Shown in pieces: positions 57,878 through 64,000 of a stretch of 64,000 nt of DNA. The DNA is from Pleurodeles waltl (taxonomy: Eukaryota; Chordata; Amphibia; Caudata; Salamandridae): contig NC_090448.1 in NCBI RefSeq assembly GCF_031143425.1, forward strand, positions 529,932,313 through 529,996,312, in the 5' to 3' direction. The notes under the pieces were generated by a model. It was not told where the DNA came from. It saw only the letters and a program-made list of their open reading frames with translations, and did no database searches. Numbering within the stretch: position 1 is the stretch's first letter; each line of letters begins with the position of its first letter. The translations under genes were made by a program, and so were the position numbers.

Positions 57878-58218
57878 TGTGAGTGTTTTAAACACCCCGT
57901 CGCAGAGAAAATAGGCAGAAAAAGATGCAGCTTGAAAGCAGCTACATCGTGTAATATGCCTAAGGCCGAATACCAGACCGGCCACATACCTGCGGTTAAG
58001 CCAATTTTGAGAAAAACTAATTTCCACGGAATAACCTGCAATTGGAACAAGGTCATACCTGCCATTTACTACACACTATTATACGCTTCAGCTGTTTGCA
58101 CATTTTTGTTTGTAAGCAATCTCCCACTCCTCTCCCCTGAGGCATACAAATGTTTTTATACCTAACTAGTGGGAAATGATTGAACCTCTGCCCTTTGTTT
58201 GCATGTAGTAGAAAAATG

Positions 58219-58226
58219 TATAAAAG
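58219..58226 (+). promoter_or_regulatory. TATA box of the ERV-B LTR
   Basis: TATAAAAG, about 85 bases before the AATAAA polyadenylation signal in the same LTR, a spacing usual for retroviral U3-R. Confidence 0.75.
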
Positions 58227-58303
58227 CTCTATGCTGCGCGAAGTAAGACAGACTACTCCCTAACCCGCTTGGTGAAGGAGCTCTCCCTTAACTCGAGTTA
58301 TTG

Positions 58304-58309
58304 AATAAA
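58304..58309 (+). terminator. Polyadenylation signal of the ERV-B LTR
   Basis: AATAAA in the R region, after the TATA box and about 100 bases before the LTR end. Confidence 0.65.
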
Positions 58310-58413
58310 TCCCGATTATTCTCTACATCTCGGACCCCGTCTCTTTCCTTTTTTTATTATTTATTTAACTTACAAGGCAAATTCAGAGGTATTTTAAATG
58401 ATTTACCACATTT

Positions 58414-58431
58414 TGGCACCCGAACAGGGAC
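58414..58431 (+). promoter_or_regulatory. Primer-binding site, tRNA-Lys3 type
   Basis: TGGCACCCGAACAGGGAC differs at one base from TGGCGCCCGAACAGGGAC, the site complementary to the 3' end of tRNA-Lys3. It sits three bases after the LTR. First-strand DNA synthesis would start here. Confidence 0.85.
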
Positions 58432-58705
58432 TTTCCCTTCTCTACACGCGCGGGTTTTGCCGGTCGCGGGTTTTTCCCCTACTCTCTCTCACAACGGACT
58501 TTAGGTGCACCCGGTGGGGATTTCCCGCCGAACTCCCTCGGAGACCCAGGGGCGGACCAGCGCCCGGCATACACATGAGGCGGTGAGAGACGCGGAAAGT
58601 CCATACCCGAGTGCGACAACGAGGAGAAGAGGAGTCCGAGACGTCCGAGACCCCTCAAAACGCGCAGCATCTGGATTCGATCGAAGAATAACGAGTTTGC
58701 TTTTC

Positions 58706-58712
58706 GGTGAGT
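58706..58712 (+). promoter_or_regulatory. Candidate splice donor in the ERV-B leader
   Basis: CGGTGAGTAC, close to the vertebrate donor consensus, lies about 70 bases before the gag ATG. It is a likely donor for a spliced envelope RNA. Confidence 0.5.
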
Positions 58713-58774
58713 ACTGCTGAAAAGTATCAAGACGTTTTCTGTTTAAACAGAAACGGTACAGATATATATTAAGA

Positions 58775-59758
58775 ATGTTATTATTTACTAAATTCAAGAA
58801 TCGGGCAAAAGAGAAAAAATTGTTAGAGAGGGCGATTGCACTCCCACCCAAGGACACTCCAGCTAGGTTCATGTATAACAAACATGGTATGCCCGCCATT
58901 GTATTCTTGGACCTATGGGTAGAATATACTAGTCAATTAGCAGAACGATTTAAATGGCCAAGTACGGGGACTTTTGATATAGAAAATGTCCTCAAAGTAG
59001 AGGAACAGTTGTTCAGGAGAAAAGCAAGACAGGGCCAGTTAGAGGCCATAGAATGGTGGAGGAAAGAAGCCCAACGGAGGCAAGAGAAAGCGCAAGGAAA
59101 AGTTGAGAAAGCCCAGAGAATGTCAGGAAAAAATAGACAGGAGGAACTACAAGAGAAAGGAAAGGAGGTAGTTCTCGAGCAGATGCTAAGAGAAAGTCAA
59201 GGAAATGTTACAGGTTTATACCCCGTACTGCCAAGTTGTGAAAATTCCTGCCCCGATAAATCAAAAATGAATCCTCTCCTTCCCAGTGCACCTATGCCCC
59301 CTGATGATTCGGCGCTTATAGACTTATTAGATGTGCCACCCCCATATTCTACCAATACACGACCACTCTTACCCGTACATAATCTACCACCAGTGGTTTC
59401 TCCTGAAACTGTCAAGGATCTCTCCGAAGCCGCGAGATTTCTCTCTATAGCAGAAGAGGTTAAGAAGGACGAAGCGGGAGGGGGAGAACCAGAAGGACAG
59501 TGCCCACACGATCCCTTATCCACGATATACCCCATCTTAGGGGACGAGGGAAAAAGACTAGTTGCCATTTGGAAAAAAATAGAAAAGATCCCCGCTGTAC
59601 AAAATAATATCAATGGTATGCTAGAATTCATGTTAAGAGGGGGCGACTCTACTCCCTACCAAGATGTTCTGAAAGGAAGAAACAGAAAACAACAAATGTA
59701 TATATATACACCTTCATGTTATATCTATTTGCTCGATACTTCCAATTTAAGAAATTAA
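58775..59758 (+). pseudogene. ERV-B gag, matrix and p12-like part
   Basis: ATG at 58775 opens a 327-codon frame, MLLFTKFKNRAKEKKLLERA. A charged coiled coil lies around residues 85-130 (EAIEWWRKEAQRRQEKAQGK). LLPSAPMPP and VPPPYSTN are two late-domain motifs (PSAP for the ESCRT-I partner TSG101, PPxY for NEDD4-type ligases), about 25 residues apart. The frame becomes non-homologous near 59700 and stops at 59758. It continues, after indels, at 59837. The start follows the leader and splice donor, as expected for gag. Confidence 0.85.
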
Positions 59759-59836
59759 GAAATCCGGCGAAATTAGAAGATTTAATGGAAGAGGTGGCGG
59801 AGGAAGAAGAAGGGGGGGGGGGATAAGGGAGAAGGA

Positions 59837-60334
59837 GTGGATTCCAAATTTAACAAATTATTAGATCTCATGAGGGAACATAGACATAAATTTAAAGAAG
59901 GAACAGTAACTCCCGAGAGGAAAATCAGTAAGCAGCACCCTGTACGATGCGTACCACCCCTAGGGGATAGGTTTGCTCCCCTACTCGCGTTCCCAGAACC
60001 TCCCAGTAGCGAAGAATTATATGAGGAAACTGAGGAAGCTCTCGACTGGTTCTTTGAACAAGAACCGCCATTGACAGCCGAGGAACAAGAACTGGTCCGT
60101 ACTGCTACCCTATGGACTTCACAACCGCAGATTTATAATTCGGACATTATAGCCCAGTTATACTCTAGTTTACCCCTCACCCAGCGTAGGTTAGCAAGTC
60201 TGTACATGACACAACACTTGATGACACTGAATAGAGTTTTCAGACCCCATCAATCAGCCCTTGAAGACTTGTTATCCAAATGTACCACCTTGGCCTTTTT
60301 GCAAGATCCTGCACACTTCCTTAACATTTTTTAG
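59837..60334 (+). pseudogene. ERV-B gag, capsid N-terminal part
   Basis: The sequence begins in the preceding frame (KLRNPAKLEDLMEEVAEE, about 59752-59810), shifts in a G-run at 59811-59821, and continues with SKFNKLLDLMREHRHKFKEG. It includes SQPQIYNSDIIAQLYSSLPL and LTQRRLASLYMTQHLM. The stop at 60332-60334 results from a shift in a T-run; the next frame continues directly. The ATG at 59837 is an internal methionine, not a real start. Confidence 0.75.
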
Positions 60335-61458
60335 ATGCACGACAGGAATATCATGATGAAGTGGCTAGGACACTCCTTCGGGCCCACCATACTGATTATC
60401 GGGAGAAAGAAATGTATCGACAATACCCTCTCAGAGAGGTCCATCCTAGAGTAAACGCCGCAAATGAATTGCAGAAAGTTTTTGTGTATACACCTCTTAC
60501 TAAATTAGAAATAATGAAAATGAAAGAAATGGTACCACCGCATTCTAAGGATCCTGTTGGGTTTTTTAAGGAACTCACAGACGTCCTTACTATGGGAATA
60601 TATACCTTAACAGATCTAACAATTATACTAAAAAATTTGCTGCCCCCAGGTATTTATGAGAAATTAAGGGGACAAGACTGGTTAGTGGATAACGTTAATT
60701 TGAATTGGGCCGCCTTAGAGACAAATGACAACGCCAGGACAGCTGGAGCCGACATACCAAATGATGTGAAATTAGCACCGACCCTCATTCTTAAAGTGTT
60801 GCCCCAACTTCTTACCACAAGGAAAGAGGATTGGGATGCTATCTCCGCCTGTAAACAAAAGACAGGTGAAGATATAGGGGATTATTATACGAGATTAGAG
60901 AAATGTTTCACTGCCAATAGTGGTCTTAAATTAGAAAGTGATTCATATGCACATCTTTTTGTATCCAAATTGGTAGAAAACAGCCTCCCGAAGTTAAGGG
61001 AAAGAGTTCAAAAGGTAGAGAGCTCTTGGCAAGCACAAAGTCCCTCCCAAGTCCTACGAATATTACAATACCACCAAAACAGGATAAGGGGGGAAGAAGA
61101 AAGCGAAAAGGTTAGGGTAAAGGAGACTAAGTTAAGAGCACTAGTGGCACAAACAGTGATGCCCAAATCAGGGCCACAACCTCAGGTACAGAGAAAGGGT
61201 AATAATTCTAAAGGTGTTTGTAACTATTGTAAAAAACCAGGACATTATGTTAAAGATTTACAAGGGAACGTTACGTGCCCAGTTCTAAAACATAATGTGG
61301 CCACTGGGAAAACTGCACCCAGAATACATGTTCCTCGAGATCAGTACAGACCTCAAGAAGGAACGCCCCAAGAACAGAATCAGGGAATACCAAACACAAC
61401 GCAAATGTACATTTCTGATGAAAATACTGGATATGCCGATTTTCCCAGTTTTTTATGA
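60335..61458 (+). pseudogene. ERV-B gag, capsid C-terminal and nucleocapsid
   Basis: The open frame (from 60361) contains KLEIMKMKEMVPPHSKDPVG and DAISACKQKTGEDIGDYYTR, the latter in the region equivalent to the retroviral capsid C-terminal domain. The nucleocapsid reads CNYCKKPGHYVKDLQGN. Its C-x2-C-x4-H core is followed by leucine where the fourth ligand, cysteine, should be four residues later, so the zinc knuckle looks defective, unless the cysteine further on (TCP) serves. It ends in TGA at 61456-61458, with the protease in the same frame right after it. Confidence 0.85.
61456..61458 (+). promoter_or_regulatory. Candidate gag-pol readthrough stop
   Basis: TGA followed by GGC TGC CCA GGG GGG GTT. 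Gag before it and protease after it share one frame with no other stop, as in gammaretroviruses that read through the gag stop. Confidence 0.6.
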
Positions 61459-62424
61459 GGCTGCCCAGGGGGGGTTGAGGATAAATTGCCCCTTATTCCT
61501 ATACCTGTGGACCAAACTGGTCCATATGTAGACGTTCACCTCCTGGGACAAGACAAGAAATTCCTATTGGATACAGGGGCAAGTAAGACAACGATAGATC
61601 ATAACGAGCTTCCGCAAGCTCCACTCTCTGGGAATAAGAATATTTCACTGGGTTTCTCTGGTCAACCCATTACAAGTAATACATCAGAGCCACTACCCTT
61701 ACAAATTGGCCTCCTTACCACTACGACAGATCTTCTCTTGACTGATGCTTGCCCTGAGTATCTATTAGGAATAAAACAATTGAAAGAATTAGGAGCCATA
61801 ATAGTGTGCTCCCCCCAGGATGTGTGTCTGTTCCTTCGAGATTTCAAGGGCCATTATACAGTCAGAGATTTGGATCCTCGATTGGCCCACCTCCCAGCCG
61901 AGTTGTGGGCCACCAGTCCCACATCGGTCGGGCGGATGGTCATTACGCCCCACAAGATCATTTTAAAGGAGGGAGCCATACTACCACGACTCCGTCAATA
62001 TAAAATGCCTCCACAAGCTGAGAAAGACCTTATTTCCATTATAGAGGACCTCATCACTAGTGGAGTGGTGATCGAAGTACCATCAAATACCGTGAATTCA
62101 CCCGTAATACCTGTGGCAAAGAAAGTACAACAAGGAGAAAATACCAACTATAGACTTGTGGTAGACTTACGGGAATTAAATAAATGTGTTGTGGCACAAC
62201 ATCCTGTCGTACCAGACATATCTACCCTTTTAACAACAATTGATTGTGAAGCCACACATTTTACCGTTATCGATCTCAAAAACGCGTTTTTCAGTGTACC
62301 AATACAGACAGTCAATATTTGTTTGGGTTCTCATTATCCAGAAGGAGTTTCCGGTTTACCCGAGCTCCTCAAGGATTTACTGACAGCCCGAGCATCTATA
62401 GCCAAGCACCAAAAAGACAGCTAG
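61459..62424 (+). pseudogene. ERV-B protease and RT N-terminal part
   Basis: The frame continues from gag through its TGA. The protease has KFLLDTGASKTTIDHNELP (active-site DTGAS) and PEYLLGIKQLKELGAIIV (the flap-side LLG block). RT follows: YKMPPQAEKDLISIIEDL, NYRLVVDLRELNKCVVAQHP and FTVIDLKNAFFSVPIQT, the last with the first catalytic aspartate. Near 62317 the coding shifts frame, and the rest of this ORF (to 62424) is not homologous. It would process Gag-Pol and copy RNA. Confidence 0.88.
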
Positions 62425-62891
62425 ACACCATACAGATGCCTGATCAAACAGCTCTTCTGCAGAATGTCGATTATATACTCATTACGGACAGATCTGAGCA
62501 GTCATGTGTCGAAGCTTCATTATTGGTATTAACATTCTTAGCTGAAAATGGCCACAAGGTGTCACCAAAGAAATTGCAATTCTGTCAACAGCAAGTGACC
62601 TACTTAGGACACTTACTGTCAAAGGAGGGAAGGCAGCTAACAAAGGAGAGAATACAATTGATACAAAATATACCACAGCCAAAAACAGAGACAGGTACGC
62701 GAATTCATAGGACTAACATCCTACTGCAGACAATGGATAGCCCAATTTGCACTAATATCAAAACCACTTGTAAAATTGACGACATCAGAAGCCAGCACGT
62801 CACCCCAGCTTCCCTGAACAGAGGAACACACGCTCGCTTTCAAAACATTGAAAGAGGCGATGTGTCAGGCCCCGGTGTTGGCCACCCCTGA
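62319..62891 (+). pseudogene. ERV-B RT palm and thumb, active site lost
   Basis: RFTRAPQGFTDSPSIYSQ matches the PQG...SP block. At 62463-62474 the catalytic box reads NVDY where YVDD is normal, so the tyrosine and one aspartate have changed. GHKVSPKKLQFCQQQVTYLG and KERIQLIQNIPQPKT continue the palm and thumb. Near 62690 the frame shifts; the homologous sequence continues in another frame with a TGA where tryptophan is usual (about 62814), up to 62848. Confidence 0.85.
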
Positions 62892-63942
62892 TTATCATAA
62901 AGATTTTACACTATTCGCCACTGAAAAGAATGAGACCGCTCTATCGGTCCTGACACAAGAGCAGGCTGGAAAACAAAGACCATGTGGATATTTTTCATCC
63001 ACCTTAGATCCTGTAGCACAAGCTCTTCCCGCATGCCTGAAGGCTGTAGCAGCAACAGCTCAAGCTATTAGACAAAGCGATGCTATAGTATTGGGACACC
63101 CTTTGATAGTACGAGTCCCCCATGCAGTAGAACTATTACTTAACAGAACACAGACACAACATCTAACAATAGCAAGACTGTCAGGGTATGAACTGACACT
63201 TTTTCAACCTCACATACAGATCTTAAGATGCAATACCCTGAACCCTGCCACACTTTTACCCATTCACGAGAACATAGATGAGGTACATGATTGTATGGAA
63301 GTAATTGAACAAGTGACAAAACCACGAACAGATTTAAAAGACACTCCGTTACTAGATGCAGAAGAAAATATTTACGTGGATGGTTCCTGTAAAAGAACAG
63401 AAAAGGGGGAGATAAGGGCCGCTTATGCTGTTACCACAAATACTCAAATTTTAGAAAGTAAACAGATACCCATTCTCTCAGCACAAGCGGCCGAGTTGAT
63501 AGCATTGAGCAGGGCCTGTCGATTGGGTAAAGGAAAAAAAATATATATTTATACTGATTCACAGTACGCTTTTGGAGTAGTACACAATTTTGGAACATTA
63601 TGGAGAGAAAGAGGATTCATGACATCGCATGGATCAAAAATACAACATGCAGACTTGATAACACAATTGTTAGATGATATACATCTACCAGAACAAATAG
63701 CTATAATAAAATGGAAAGCACACACAAAGGGGACAGATCATGTTATATTAGGAAATGCATTAGCAGATCAAACAGCTCAAGACATGACACAGAAAAACGT
63801 AGAGAGTACGCTGCATCACTGTCCCGAATGTATGCATATGCAGGTCACACGAGATATAACTATGGACATCCAAGACATACAGAGTCACGCCACAAATGAG
63901 GAAAAAGAAAAAATGGAAAGAGGAAGGAGGGATACTAACTGA
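62848..63942 (+). pseudogene. ERV-B connection and RNase H domain
   Basis: The connection has APVLATPDYHKDFTLFATEK and NTLNPATLLPIHENIDEVHD, as in class I pol. RNase H shows all acidic residues: ENIYVDGSCKRTEKG, QAAELIALSRACRLG, IYIYTDSQYAFGVVHNFG and ILGNALADQTAQDM. This is the best preserved enzyme domain in the window. The stop at 63940-63942 follows a shift near 63910; beyond it EGGILTDQGWMTSHKAVWYL in another frame leads toward integrase and is cut by the window end. Confidence 0.88.
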
Positions 63943-64000
63943 TCAAGGATGGATGACATCACATAAAGCAGTATGGTATCTTCCCGATGCCATGGTGCAG

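Larger units (their letters stand above)
57878..58410 (+). repeat. 5' LTR of ERV-B
   Basis: It starts TGTGAG and ends TTTACCACA, three bases before the primer site, so the ends share TGTG/CACA. TATAAAAG lies at about 58219-58226 and AATAAA at 58304-58309, giving U3, R and U5 in the normal order on the plus strand. The right end is firm. The left end might instead be TGTTCATT at 57832. No 3' LTR is in the window to decide. Confidence 0.7.
57878..64000 (+). mobile_element. ERV-B provirus (class I-like), runs off the window
   Basis: Order: 5' LTR (57878-58410), primer site (58414-58431), leader with splice donor, gag (58775-61458), then protease, RT and RNase H (61459 to the end). Integrase, envelope and 3' LTR would lie beyond 64000. 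The reading frames are much less damaged than in ERV-A, so it is younger, but RT is dead and several frame changes exist. It stands head to head with ERV-A. Confidence 0.88.

Overview
This window reads as intergenic DNA from a very large, repeat-rich vertebrate genome. I recognise no host gene, tRNA, rRNA or CRISPR. The mix of elements suggests an amphibian with a giant genome, most likely a salamander or newt. That mix is a Gmr1-like Ty3/gypsy element, class I endogenous retroviruses (ERVs), a PIF/Harbinger transposon with Myb/SANT genes, a hAT transposon, a Neptune-type Penelope-like element and palindromic MITEs. The species assignment is inference.

Layout from left to right. 1-749: a decayed coding relic of unknown family. 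2880-3324: a GC-rich MITE built from chained hairpins. 4610-13902 (minus): a Gmr1-like retrotransposon with a 3.4 kb 5' LTR, a SCAN-like gag, and pol in the order protease, integrase, reverse transcriptase. It is cut off inside RT and carries two nested insertions: a 1.5 kb unclassified unit with a TATA box and 91-bp repeats, and a 453-bp solo LTR. 16852-21408: a nearly complete hAT transposon with an 8-bp target duplication. 24200-24690: a possible Penelope remnant and a strong inverted repeat.

25419-36103 (plus) is an ERV relic (ERV-C). Its integrase C-terminus (about 25.5 kb) and its envelope (34.8-36.1 kb) are separated by an approximately 8 kb Harbinger transposon (about 26.28-34.354 kb). 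The Harbinger carries one DDE transposase gene flanked by two different Myb/SANT-like genes, plus a block of 74-bp tandem repeats. 38.9-39.3 kb holds an isolated RNase H relic and 41.6-43.1 kb a ruined Neptune-type Penelope element with its GIY-YIG part.

46.3-57.88 kb (minus) is a long class I-like provirus (ERV-A) with gag, protease, RT, RNase H, integrase, envelope and a 3' LTR. Its catalytic motifs are broken and a second palindromic MITE (48139-48855) sits in its envelope. Back-to-back with it, 57.88 kb to the window end (plus) is ERV-B, with a 5' LTR, a Lys3-type primer site, gag, and pol in the same frame as gag after one stop codon. ERV-B is the best preserved provirus but its RT active site is lost.

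The elements form a nested stratigraphy: MITE inside ERV-A, Harbinger inside ERV-C, solo LTR inside the Gmr1 LTR, and ERV-B against the 5' end of ERV-A. The Harbinger right end and the two GC-rich MITE copies share a terminal motif, which suggests the Harbinger proteins, or close relatives, mobilised those MITEs.
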